From the NCBI GenBank assembly GCA_020722575.1, contig DYKN01000010.1, forward strand, positions 55,234 through 88,851: DNA of 33,618 nucleotides, given 5' to 3'. The position numbers and the translations under genes were made by a program. The first letter of the stretch is position 1, and every line of letters starts with the position of its first letter. The notes below the pieces were generated by a model that saw nothing but the letters and a program-made list of their open reading frames with translations, did not search any database and had not been told where the DNA came from. Source of the stretch: Rikenella microfusus (GTDB taxonomy: Bacteria; Bacteroidota; Bacteroidia; Bacteroidales; VadinHA17). Shown here piece after piece: positions 18,349 through 25,744 of this stretch.

Positions 18349-18786
18349 ATGATTAAAAACAGGAAGGCATCGCATGAATATGAATTTATTGAAAAATTCA
18401 TTGCCGGCATTGTTTTAACCGGTACGGAAATAAAATCAATCAGGGCTGGCAGAGCTGCGCTTACCGATTCCTACTGTCAGTTCAGAGGGCATGAACTTTA
18501 CATAAAGGGGATGCATATTGACGAATATGAATTTGGCAACCTTCGTAATCATGATCCGTTGAGGGAAAGGAAACTATTGCTGACAAAGAGGGAATTGAGG
18601 AGGCTGGAAAAGAGGGTCAAGGAAGCAGGGCTGACAATTATTATTACGAAAGTTTTTATTAATGAACGTGGTCTGGCGAAAGCTGAGATAGCGCTTGCGA
18701 AGGGCAGGAAGGAATACGACAGGAGGGAGGCTATTAAACGGAAGGATGCTGAGCGCGAGATGGAGAGGATGTGGAAAAGCAGGTAG
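18349..18786 (+). CDS. smpB: SsrA-binding protein SmpB
   Basis: 145 aa from the ATG at 18349 (MIKNRKASHEYEF). In-frame alternatives at 18292 (GTG, inside the predicted promoter) and 18325 (ATG) add residues not typical of the family. The conserved core IVLTGTEIKSIRAGRAALTDSYC and ELYIKGMHIDEYEFGN, plus the basic tail (KGRKEYDRREAIKRKDAEREMERMWK), identify SmpB. It binds tmRNA and brings it to stalled ribosomes for trans-translation. tmRNA itself is not in the window. It ends 8 nt from the convergent SPOR gene. Confidence 0.95.
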   Translation: MIKNRKASHEYEFIEKFIAGIVLTGTEIKSIRAGRAALTDSYCQFRGHELYIKGMHIDEYEFGNLRNHDPLRERKLLLTKRELRRLEKRVKEAGLTIIITKVFINERGLAKAEIALAKGRKEYDRREAIKRKDAEREMERMWKSR

Positions 18787-18794
18787 CCTGAGGG

Positions 18795-19598
18795 TTATTG
18801 ATTCTCTTTCATGGCCTTTGTTATAGGGATTCGCGTGTTGCCGCGGAAAGCAACCACAAAAGCATCTTTAAATCCCGAAGCAACAAGCTTCCTGTGAACT
18901 GTCACTGCATCATCATAATTACTGAATGAACCTGCCTGATATTTATAAATGTTTCCTTCTTTGATGCGTATCACCACGAGACTTCTTAATAACTGGTTGT
19001 TGCCGGCGATTTGTTCGGGAGGTATCGGTTTCGACGATGCAGAGAGTTGAATTCTGTAAACAATTGAGTCGGATTTTACGATTGATTTTTCCTGAGAAGA
19101 CACGCCAGTCTCCTTAGATGGAAAGGTAGATAGATTCCCGATGTCTTCTATCGGCTTCTCATTCATCATTCCCGGTGGCAAAATTAAAATACTGATCGGA
19201 TTCATTTCATAGGTCTCTTTAACTTTTCCATCTCTTATCCATATCAGAGTTCCACCGGGTTCGATGATGCCATTCATTGATGTTGAAGGCTTAACCATGT
19301 ATGAGAATGTAAGTTGTCCGTTTTCCGGAATGTTCAGCCAGACGATGTTAAGCTGGCTGTTATACCATGACAGGTCGCCTGAAGGAAGGTCTTCAGGAAC
19401 AATTTCTTCGATCCCTTCAGGATAGTCCTGCCGGAATCTTGCAAAACCCGAACTGGAGTTCAGGTTAATTGATATTTTTACTATGTTGAATTCTCCGGCT
19501 TTCCACTGAGGAGCTGTCTCGCATCTGAAAGAGACCTGTCCCCTGAGTAATAGTGTAAGAGCAAGCGTTAATGAAACCGAGATAATCAATTTTTGCAT
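18795..19598 (-). CDS. Secreted protein with C-terminal SPOR-like domain
   Basis: 267 aa from the ATG at 19598. The longer frame to 19658 would overlap the LOG gene by 53 nt, while MQKLIISVSLTLALTLLLRGQ is a proper signal peptide. The middle (about 25-130) looks like a beta-sandwich (FNIVKISINLN, GQLTFSYMVKPS). The C-terminus (about 180-255) is SPOR-like: YRIQLSASSKPI...YKYQAGSFSNYDDAVTVHRKLVASGFKDAFVVAF. The last 30 residues closely resemble the first SPOR module of the 511-aa protein at 11475-13010. It probably acts in the periplasm or envelope; the function is unknown. It follows the LOG gene by 7 nt and is probably co-transcribed. Confidence 0.75.
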   Translation of the reverse strand: MQKLIISVSLTLALTLLLRGQVSFRCETAPQWKAGEFNIVKISINLNSSSGFARFRQDYPEGIEEIVPEDLPSGDLSWYNSQLNIVWLNIPENGQLTFSYMVKPSTSMNGIIEPGGTLIWIRDGKVKETYEMNPISILILPPGMMNEKPIEDIGNLSTFPSKETGVSSQEKSIVKSDSIVYRIQLSASSKPIPPEQIAGNNQLLRSLVVIRIKEGNIYKYQAGSFSNYDDAVTVHRKLVASGFKDAFVVAFRGNTRIPITKAMKENQ

Positions 19599-19605
19599 TG
19601 CGGTT

Positions 19606-20316
19606 TCAGAAGTTCGGACTGAGCAGGTATCTTGAGTAGAATCTGTCGATAAGTTCAACTGCCTCGTCGGAAGTATCTACTACGGTAAAGATATCAAGGT
19701 CATGTGGTGATATATTATGTTCTTCCTCGAGCATAACCTTTTTAATCCATTCAATAAGTCCTCCCCAGTAATTCTTGCCAACCAGGATAATGGGGAATTT
19801 CCCGATTTTTCTTGTCTGGATAAGGGTAATAGCTTCAAAGAGTTCATCGAAAGTACCGAATCCACCGGGTAGTACAATGAATCCCTGTGCATATTTCATG
19901 AACATAACCTTTCTAACGAAGAAATGGTCGAAAGTAATGAGTTTATCGTTATCAATATACGGATTGGGTTTCTGTTCAAAAGGAAGGTCAATGTTAATAC
20001 CGACTGATTTTCCTTTTCCACGGTGTGCCCCTTTATTTGCAGCTTCCATTATGCCGGGTCCGCCGCCTGTTATAACCCCGTAGCCCTTCTGTGTGAGTTT
20101 ATAAGCTATGTCTTCCGCTAACTGATAATATTTATTCCCGGGTTTGGTTCGTGCCGACCCGAAAATTGAAACACATGGCCCTATTCTTGCGAGTTTCTCA
20201 AAACCTTCGACAAATTCAGAAAGGATTTTAAACACCCGCCACGAATCGGTGATATGAATCTCCTGCCATGTTTTTGGTTCAAAAGCATCTTTAATAAGAT
20301 CAGCAGGTTTCTCCAT
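19606..20316 (-). CDS. LOG family / TIGR00730 Rossmann-fold nucleotide hydrolase
   Basis: 236 aa. The nucleotide-binding motif ITGGGPGIMEAANKGAHRGKGKSVG is at 82-106 and the family signature PGGFGTFDELFEAIT at 150-164, with the catalytic-site Arg/Lys in HFFVRKVMF (131-139). Despite the old lysine-decarboxylase label, characterised members are phosphoribohydrolases that cleave nucleoside 5'-monophosphates (LOG, cytokinin-activating; PpnN in bacteria). Cytoplasmic. The longer form with about 45 extra N-terminal residues is common in Bacteroidota. A strong hairpin with T7 lies directly before the start codon. It probably forms an operon with the downstream SPOR gene. Confidence 0.9.
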   Translation of the reverse strand: MEKPADLIKDAFEPKTWQEIHITDSWRVFKILSEFVEGFEKLARIGPCVSIFGSARTKPGNKYYQLAEDIAYKLTQKGYGVITGGGPGIMEAANKGAHRGKGKSVGINIDLPFEQKPNPYIDNDKLITFDHFFVRKVMFMKYAQGFIVLPGGFGTFDELFEAITLIQTRKIGKFPIILVGKNYWGGLIEWIKKVMLEEEHNISPHDLDIFTVVDTSDEAVELIDRFYSRYLLSPNF

Positions 20317-20335
20317 AATTTTATGTTTAAAAAAA

Positions 20336-20364
20336 GGACTTCAAATATAATAATTTTGAAGTCC
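20336..20364 (-). terminator. Intrinsic terminator or attenuator directly upstream of the LOG gene
   Basis: A perfect 10-bp stem, GGACTTCAAA (20336-20345) with TTTGAAGTCC (20355-20364), and a 9-nt loop. On the minus strand it is followed by seven T residues (20335-20329), a textbook intrinsic terminator. It ends only 12 nt before the LOG start codon. It either ends transcription from upstream, leaving the LOG gene with a very late start site, or acts as an attenuator for LOG. Confidence 0.75.
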
Positions 20365-20634
20365 CTCATGCAAGCCGGGTTAAAAATTTAATAGCTTAGA
20401 GGTTTGTAATGAGACGATAGAAGGCTTGATCCCTAAGAGTTCTATTATATCACTCAGTTTTAAAGAGATAACTGAAAGTTTTTTACTCAGTTTTACTCAC
20501 CCTCTTTAATTTTTCAGTCTTTAAAATTTTTCCGAAATTATATTTACTGAAATAACTGAATGAGTGCGAGAACCGTAGTGTAATCTCATTTAGCTGAATA
20601 AATTGCTTGCATGGTAAATTGGGCACAGTTTGTG
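20365..20634. other. Gene-poor AT-rich spacer
   Basis: About 270 bp with no convincing gene; together with the terminator region it forms a 318-bp gap. A minus-strand frame of 36 codons shows no recognisable domain. A small hairpin, GCACA/TGTGC (near 20623-20635), just downstream of the barrel-like gene on the minus strand lacks a T-run. Confidence 0.4.
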
Positions 20635-21210
20635 CTAAAATTTTAATCCAAAATATACTCCTGTCTGCCATGAATCACAATTAAAGTAACCTTCGGTAAA
20701 ACTTGTCAGCATATCAAATCTTAATCCCATTTCTATCTTTTTTGTGTCAATTACGTTAACATTCAAAGAACCAATCAGCCCGAATAATTCCTCTTTATAA
20801 TAGATTGTATATGATGAGATATATTCATCGTATTCTGTCTTTTGGCCTGTCTCCCCCCATGTTTTTATAAACTTATGATACAATCCTCCAAAATCGAATT
20901 TTAATCTGCTAAAGAAATTTGGAAATGGAGTTATCCTGACGGATAAGCTTGCACCGAATGATGAAGCCAGGTCAAAGTACCCATCTGATTTTCTGTGAGC
21001 ATAAGCACTCATAATTCTTGGTGTCAATGCGAAGTAATCATTTAGTGAGCAGGAATATTCTAAATAAATACCGGGTCCTGTTATATCTCCCGAACCAAAG
21101 AATGCTCTGTTTATTCCAAATCTGGCTGTATTTTTTGCATTAAAATCTGGCTGACCCTGCAAAAATCCGAAGATAAAAAGCAATCCAATAAATAAAATAT
21201 TTTTTTTCAT
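20635..21210 (-). CDS. Small putative outer-membrane beta-barrel protein
   Basis: 191 aa. The signal peptide MKKNILFIGLLFIFGFLQGQ is followed by alternating polar/aromatic strands (GPGIYLEYSCSLNDYFALTPRIMSAY, SSFGASLSVRITPF, LKFDFGGLYHKF, IEMGLRFDMLTSF). The protein ends in TGVYFGLKF, a C-terminal aromatic strand typical of barrel proteins handled by BAM. I do not recognise a specific family. It stands alone between the LOG gene and the recombinase relic; its promoter region (21211-21310) is very AT-rich, with repeated ATTATAATTTA, and has no exact minus-strand TAnnTTTG. Confidence 0.65.
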   Translation of the reverse strand: MKKNILFIGLLFIFGFLQGQPDFNAKNTARFGINRAFFGSGDITGPGIYLEYSCSLNDYFALTPRIMSAYAHRKSDGYFDLASSFGASLSVRITPFPNFFSRLKFDFGGLYHKFIKTWGETGQKTEYDEYISSYTIYYKEELFGLIGSLNVNVIDTKKIEMGLRFDMLTSFTEGYFNCDSWQTGVYFGLKF

Positions 21211-21455
21211 TTGTATATATATTTGAATTGAATTAGCTACCGTATTTTTCAGGATAATTATAATTTATGTAAAACCTGACAGTGTTTAAAACAAATTATA
21301 ATTTACAGGTTGAAGGTATAAAAAAGTCTTTAAAGTATCGTTAGTAATGGTGTTAAATAAGATTGTGTATAAAACTGAGGTGGACTAAGCCGTATGTTTC
21401 TTTGGGCATTCTATTGAACGGGGTTCTTATAAATTTGATTTTACCGATGTTTTTC
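21211..21455. other. AT-rich spacer between barrel gene and recombinase relic
   Basis: No gene is visible. The sequence ATTATAATTTA occurs twice (near 21256 and 21293), and AACCTG/CAGGTT form a small inverted repeat between 21275 and 21311. A function is not evident. The stretch may be decayed mobile DNA continuous with the integrase remnant next to it. Confidence 0.3.
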
Positions 21456-21734
21456 TTATTCGATGTTACGGTTTTTAATAGGTAATAAAATAAAATGAGT
21501 TAAACCAGGGCTCTTAAAACTTACATGGGTATGGATCTCTGTCATTTTTGTACTCTCTTGTCCGGGAATCTCCTGAATATAACGTATATCAACCCTTGAT
21601 TCAAGCAAATGAGCTGCATAATCATGACGTAACCAGTGCAGTTTAACTGGCTTTAATATTCTGACTTTGTTTTTACTACAAATATGAAGTTGAATAAATT
21701 CGACACGATACCTGCTTTGTATAAATGATTTTGT
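21456..21734 (-). pseudogene. Decayed tyrosine recombinase (phage-type integrase) C-terminal fragment
   Basis: A stop-to-stop minus-strand frame of about 92 codons encodes KPVKLHWLRHDYAAHLLES and RVDIRYIQEIPGQESTKM, then TEIHTHVSFKS. This aligns in memory with the end of XerC/D-type integrases (HxLRHSFATHLLE, YIQELLGH, TEIYTHVS). The HxxR box is intact (21638-21627). The next conserved His (LGH) has become Gln (PGQ, 21560-21558), and the catalytic Tyr has become His (EIHTHV, codon CAT at 21533-21531, one transition from TAT). The N-terminal two thirds of the gene is missing. It is therefore inactive: the relic of an integrated element beside the accessory hydrolase cluster. Confidence 0.85.
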
Positions 21735-21827
21735 TCAGGTATTCACAAATAGTGTTTCATAATGACGTTGTTCCTGTTGCTGGAAAAAATTGTTGGTGTT
21801 GTTGAGGTATCGTGATAGCAGAACAAA

Positions 21828-22751
21828 TTAATTCGACAACCGATACTGACAAGGTGTATATCCGGTGTGGTTCTTGAACATCCTGGTAAAATGCTGTGGA
21901 TATTTAAAACCCAGTTCGTAGGCTATTTCGTTTATTGTTTTACCTGAATCGAAAATCCTGGTTTTTGCAGCTTCAATAATTTTGTTCTGAATATACTCTT
22001 TTGCTGTTTTTCCGGTTTTTTTCTTAATGAGGTCACCAAAATAGTTAGCAGAAAGATGAAGCTCATCAGCAAAATAGGAAACAGACGGCAATCCTAATTT
22101 CCCGGGCTTATCTGACGAAAAATAATTGTTGAGTAATTCTTCGAATTTTTCCAGAATGCCCCTGTTAACATTATCTCTCGTAATGAATTGTCTGTCGTAG
22201 AAACGGTCGCAATAACTCAAAAACAGTTCAATATTTAAGGCAATGAGTTTCTTGCTATGCTTATCAATGTTCTGATGCAATTCAGATTCAATCTTGGCTA
22301 AACTATTGAGTACGATCTTTCTTTCGCGTTCCGACAAATGCAATGCCTCATGAACATTGTAACTGAAAAAATGGTAATCGCCGATGCTTTTTGCCAGAGG
22401 AGTCCCATAAAGGAGGTCGGAATGAAAAACCAGTGCAAAACCTTTTGGCTGATAAACCTGTCCATCGGTTTCGATTTCAAGTATCTGCCCTGGAGCTACA
22501 AATACAAGTGTACCTTCTTGATAATCATAATAGTTGCGGCCATATTTCAAGTTACATCCCACTATATCTTTCAAAAAAACACAATAAAACCCATAATAGA
22601 TGCGAACATTCTTCCGTCCACCCCACGACCTCGGGTTTGCTTTCGAAAAATCAATGACACTAACCAGAGGATGCAGGGTTTCATGATTGTTAAATGCATT
22701 ATATTCCGCTATTGTTTCAAATCTAAATATCTGATCCATTACATAATTCAT
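21828..22751 (-). CDS. AraC/XylS-family transcriptional regulator
   Basis: 307 aa. The N-terminal half (about 50-130: YDYQEGTLVFVAPGQILEIE, KGFALVFHSDLL) is a cupin-like ligand-binding domain. The C-terminal about 100 residues hold the double helix-turn-helix of AraC proteins: SVSYFADELHLSANYFGDLIKKKTGKTAKEYIQNK and INEIAYELGFKYPQHFTRMFKNHTGYTPCQYR. It transcribes away from the hydrolase operon and probably controls it in response to a small molecule. The predicted -7 element (22767-22760) leaves almost no leader before the first ATG, so the ATG at 22739 (MDQIFRFE) may be the real start. Confidence 0.92.
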   Translation of the reverse strand: MNYVMDQIFRFETIAEYNAFNNHETLHPLVSVIDFSKANPRSWGGRKNVRIYYGFYCVFLKDIVGCNLKYGRNYYDYQEGTLVFVAPGQILEIETDGQVYQPKGFALVFHSDLLYGTPLAKSIGDYHFFSYNVHEALHLSERERKIVLNSLAKIESELHQNIDKHSKKLIALNIELFLSYCDRFYDRQFITRDNVNRGILEKFEELLNNYFSSDKPGKLGLPSVSYFADELHLSANYFGDLIKKKTGKTAKEYIQNKIIEAAKTRIFDSGKTINEIAYELGFKYPQHFTRMFKNHTGYTPCQYRLSN

Positions 22752-22759
22752 TTATTGTA

Positions 22760-22767
22760 CAAATTTA
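22760..22767 (-). promoter_or_regulatory. -7 promoter element of the AraC-type regulator
   Basis: TAAATTTG on the minus strand is an exact TAnnTTTG. A TTTTC 17 nt upstream is a poor -33. With this element transcription would start near 22754, favouring the ATG at 22739 over 22751 as start codon. Confidence 0.45.
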
Positions 22768-22827
22768 AGTATTTCATAAACACTGAAAACCATTTAATAA
22801 TGGTAACCTGTAAAAATGGTAGAAAAT

Positions 22828-22839
22828 ACAGTAAACTGT
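22828..22839. promoter_or_regulatory. Inverted repeat in the AraC/hydrolase divergent promoter region
   Basis: ACAGT-AA-ACTGT is a perfect 12-bp palindrome with a 2-nt centre. It lies 26 nt upstream of the hydrolase -7 element, where an operator or activator site would be expected. That it is an operator is inferred from position only. Confidence 0.35.
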
Positions 22840-22864
22840 GTAAGATTAGCCGTATTGCAAACTT

Positions 22865-22872
22865 TAATTTTG
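22865..22872 (+). promoter_or_regulatory. -7 promoter element of the secreted-hydrolase operon
   Basis: TAATTTTG matches TAnnTTTG exactly and lies about 105 nt before the preferred start codon at 22978. The -33 region lacks a clear TTTG, as expected for a promoter that needs an activator such as the divergent AraC-type protein. Confidence 0.5.
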
Positions 22873-22884
22873 TAAAATGAAATT

Positions 22885-22910
22885 TTCTCATGAAATATTC
22901 TCATGAAATA
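22885..22910. repeat. Perfect 13-bp tandem direct repeat in the operon leader
   Basis: TTCTCATGAAATA occurs twice back to back (22885-22897 and 22898-22910). Each copy contains the palindrome TCATGA. The repeat starts 13 nt downstream of the -7 element, so it lies in the 5' leader. The in-frame ATG at 22903 is part of the second copy, one reason to prefer the start at 22978. It is a candidate binding site for the neighbouring AraC-type regulator, since such proteins often bind direct repeats. Confidence 0.55.
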
Positions 22911-22977
22911 TAATTCTATGCTGGATTTATTTTCATTAAAAGCATTTATTACAGTTTACGCAAAGCACATCGGTAAG

Positions 22978-24033
22978 ATGCGGGTAATTTTATTATCTCT
23001 TCTGCTGACCAATCTGTCATTTTGTGTCTCTGAAAAAAGCAAGCCGTTGCGGATTAAGGAGCAGGGAAGTTTTGCTGTTGGGGGTATCGTAATTTCCAAT
23101 CCTGGTACCTTTAATCCCTACAATCAGACGCCGGAGGGGCAAACTTATCATGGAGATCATGCTTATGTTTTTTACCAGGTTCCTGTGAAAGCACGTCAGT
23201 ACCCGCTGGTAATGTGGCATGGTATAGGGCAGTTTTCCAGAACATGGGAAACAACTCCTGACGGTCGGGAAGGCTTTCAGAACATCTTTTTACGCAAACG
23301 TTATGCGGTTTATCTGATTGATCAGCCAAGAAGGGGGCGTGCCGGAAGAGGTACTGTTGAAGGCACCTTTACTCCAGCTCCCGACGAGCAGGGTTGGTTC
23401 GGCACTTTTCGTCTTGGAATCTGGCCTGATTTTTTTGAAGGCGTGCAGTTCTCGAAAGATCCGGAAGCTCTCAATCAGTACTTCAGGCAGATGGTTCCCA
23501 ATGTAGGACCAATAGATATTGATGTAAATGTAAACGCTGTATCGGCACTATTTGATAAAATAGGCCCGGCTATTCTTGTCACCCATTCACATTCAGGAGG
23601 AATGGGCTGGCGTACTGCAATTAAAAATTCCAATGTTAAAGCCATCGTATCGTTCGAACCGGGAAGTGGTTTCGTCTTTCCTGAAGGCGAAGTACCCGAA
23701 CCCATGCCCAGCTCAGGAGATACCCTCGAAGCAGCTGGAATTCCAGCATCGGAATTTCAAAAACTTACAAAAATTCCTGTCGTGATTTATTATGGAGACT
23801 TTATCCCGGAAGAACCAACCGATAACCCCGGTCAGGATGGATGGAGAGTACGGTTGAAAATGGCAAAACTCTGGAGCGATTGCGTAAACCGCCACGGAGG
23901 AGATGTTACAGTGGTGCACCTTCCGGAAATAGGCATTAAAGGTAATACTCACTTCCCGTTTTCCGACTTGAATAATCAGGAAATAGCCAACCTTATGGCT
24001 AAATGGTTAGAAGAAAAGAAACTGAATAAATAA
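22978..24033 (+). CDS. Exported alpha/beta hydrolase (esterase-like)
   Basis: 351 aa from the ATG at 22978. The in-frame ATG at 22903 lies within a tandem repeat and adds 25 residues in front of a clear signal, MRVILLSLLLTNLSFC, possibly a lipoprotein signal (Cys16). The hydrolase domain has the oxyanion-side segment YPLVMWHGIGQFSRTWE (75-91), the nucleophile Ser205 in VTHSHSGGMGW, an acid in YYGDFIPEE and a His in GNTHFPFSD near the end. It is an esterase-like alpha/beta-hydrolase of unknown substrate, probably envelope-located. It is the first gene of a six-gene operon, divergent from an AraC-type regulator, 21 nt before the next gene. Confidence 0.85.
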   Translation: MRVILLSLLLTNLSFCVSEKSKPLRIKEQGSFAVGGIVISNPGTFNPYNQTPEGQTYHGDHAYVFYQVPVKARQYPLVMWHGIGQFSRTWETTPDGREGFQNIFLRKRYAVYLIDQPRRGRAGRGTVEGTFTPAPDEQGWFGTFRLGIWPDFFEGVQFSKDPEALNQYFRQMVPNVGPIDIDVNVNAVSALFDKIGPAILVTHSHSGGMGWRTAIKNSNVKAIVSFEPGSGFVFPEGEVPEPMPSSGDTLEAAGIPASEFQKLTKIPVVIYYGDFIPEEPTDNPGQDGWRVRLKMAKLWSDCVNRHGGDVTVVHLPEIGIKGNTHFPFSDLNNQEIANLMAKWLEEKKLNK

Positions 24034-24054
24034 AACTAAAATAATAGTTATGTT

Positions 24055-25239
24055 ATGTATCTCAGAAGTATATCACACAAAAACTTATCGATAACTAACA
24101 TTCAGAAAATGTTGTTTGCCTTTCTGCTATTTAAGGATGGTGTAAGTAAAAATTCAATAAAGACAAAAAATAATATAACTCTGAAAAGAATTGTTTTACA
24201 GCATTTTATTATACTCTTGATTATATTTATGGAAGCAAATGTTATGTCTTCGGCACAGAAGGGGTTATCCAATCCCTGGGGGCTGGTATACGAGGATGCT
24301 ATTACCGAAAATTTGCCTAACAAGGTCAATATCCATCCTGTAACGTATAAGCTCAATGGTATTGATATTGCAGCAAATGTTTACACGCCGCCCAATTACA
24401 ATCCATCGAAAAAATACCCATCGGTGGTTGTAGCTCATCCCAACGGAGGAGTAAAAGAGCAGGTAGCAGGGTTATATGCTCAGCGGCTTGCTGAGGCGGG
24501 ATACATCACCATAGCAGCTGATGCGGCGTATCAGGGTGCAAGTGGTGGTATGCCGCGCAATGTTGACAAACCGGCCAATCGAATTGAAGATATTCGTGGA
24601 ATGGCTGATTTTATTAGCCAGTATCCTGGCGCAGATGATAAACGCATTGGTTTATTAGGTATCTGCGGAGGTGGGGGTTATGCATTAGCAGCAGCAAAGA
24701 CCGATAAACGCTTTAAAGCCGTGGCTACATTGAGCATGTTTAACTCAGGTCTTGTAAGGCGCAATGGATTCATGAACTCACAGCTTTCTACAATCCAGGA
24801 ACGATTAAAACAGGCCTCGGAAGCTCGTGCAATTGAAGCGGCTGGAGGAGAAATACTCTATATGAATCCTACAAAAACTACCGATGAAATGGCCGAAAAA
24901 ATGCCTTTCGAACTGTATCGTGAAGGCCATTACTATTACAACAAAACCCATGCACACCCTAATTCTACCTTCAGATATACGATGAGCAGTCTCCTCGATC
25001 TGATGGCATGGGACGCTACTACAAACATGGAATTAATCGATCAACCCCTGTTGATGATGGCAGGCAGCAAAGCCGATAGCTATTACATGACCGAAAGTGC
25101 GTTTAACCTATCAACGGGTACAACACAGAAGGAACTATTCCTGATTCCGGGAGCAACTGCCATACAAACGTATTATGTCCCGGAATATGTACAACAGGCA
25201 ATGAACAAACTCAAAGAATTTTTTGGTAAATATTTATAA
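24055..25239 (+). CDS. Exported dienelactone-hydrolase-like protein with altered catalytic site
   Basis: 394 aa from the first ATG. The real start may be further in, since LKRIVLQHFIILLIIFMEANVMSSAQ (about 43-68) looks like the signal peptide. The alpha/beta-hydrolase core contains YPSVVVAHPNGGVKEQ (121-136) and the nucleophile elbow LGICGGGGYAL (201-211), where Cys204 replaces Ser as in dienelactone hydrolases. An Asp (AGSKADSYY, D341) could be the acid. At the position where relatives read GATHIDLY, this protein reads GATAIQTY (366-373), so the catalytic His seems lost. It may be inactive, a binding protein, or use another base. Second gene of the exported-hydrolase operon, 17 nt before the next. 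Confidence 0.82.
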   Translation: MYLRSISHKNLSITNIQKMLFAFLLFKDGVSKNSIKTKNNITLKRIVLQHFIILLIIFMEANVMSSAQKGLSNPWGLVYEDAITENLPNKVNIHPVTYKLNGIDIAANVYTPPNYNPSKKYPSVVVAHPNGGVKEQVAGLYAQRLAEAGYITIAADAAYQGASGGMPRNVDKPANRIEDIRGMADFISQYPGADDKRIGLLGICGGGGYALAAAKTDKRFKAVATLSMFNSGLVRRNGFMNSQLSTIQERLKQASEARAIEAAGGEILYMNPTKTTDEMAEKMPFELYREGHYYYNKTHAHPNSTFRYTMSSLLDLMAWDATTNMELIDQPLLMMAGSKADSYYMTESAFNLSTGTTQKELFLIPGATAIQTYYVPEYVQQAMNKLKEFFGKYL

Positions 25240-25256
25240 ATAAACGTTTAATAAAA

Positions 25257-25712
25257 GTGAAAAAAATGAGATCAACAATTATCGGACTATTGCTCATTTT
25301 AATAAGCGGGCAATGGGCGCTTGCACAGAAATCTGATGCAGAACAGGGAATCATCAATCTCTCGAAAGAGAAATGGCAGTGGATGGCTGATAAAGATGCA
25401 GATAAACTGGCCAGACTCTTTCATGAAAAGGCTGTTTTTGTCCATATGGGCGGCAGCTGGGGAACAGAACAGGAACTCAATATCATCAAAAGCGGTGGTA
25501 TCTGGTACAAGAAAACTGACATACATGATGTTTCAGTGAATATTATTGGAAACACAGCCATCCTGTTAAATAGAATAACGCTTCTGGCTGAAGTTGGAGG
25601 GAATGAAGTGACCAATCCATTCATAGTCACCGAAGTTTACATAAAAGAAAACGGAAACTGGAAGCTGGGTTCTCTTTCATTCACAAGGCTGATGACCCCC
25701 GGAGGTCAATAA
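25257..25712 (+). CDS. Exported NTF2/SnoaL-like (DUF4440-type) protein
   Basis: 151 aa from GTG at 25257; an ATG at 25266 (MRSTIIGLLLILISGQWALAQ) is an equally good start. A signal peptide is followed by a complete NTF2-like cone fold: an N-terminal helix (IINLSKEKWQWMADKDADKLARLFHEKAVFVHM), strand pairs (DVSVNIIGNTAILLNRITLLAEV) and the ending VTEVYIKENGNWKLGSLSFTRL. Such domains bind or isomerise small hydrophobic ligands, or act as accessory subunits; the ligand is unknown. Third gene of the operon, with gaps of 17 and 32 nt to its neighbours. Confidence 0.8.
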   Translation: MKKMRSTIIGLLLILISGQWALAQKSDAEQGIINLSKEKWQWMADKDADKLARLFHEKAVFVHMGGSWGTEQELNIIKSGGIWYKKTDIHDVSVNIIGNTAILLNRITLLAEVGGNEVTNPFIVTEVYIKENGNWKLGSLSFTRLMTPGGQ

Positions 25713-25744
25713 AATTCCGGGATTAATATTTTAATGACAAGAAC

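Noticed and set aside
20483..20671. Minus-strand frame of 62 codons downstream of the barrel-like gene
   Set aside because: Overlaps the end of the barrel-like gene, has no signal or domain, and lies in AT-rich spacer DNA.
22338..22880. Plus-strand frame of 180 codons opposite the AraC-type regulator
   Set aside because: Antisense to a clear AraC-family gene and runs into the promoter region; no recognisable domain.
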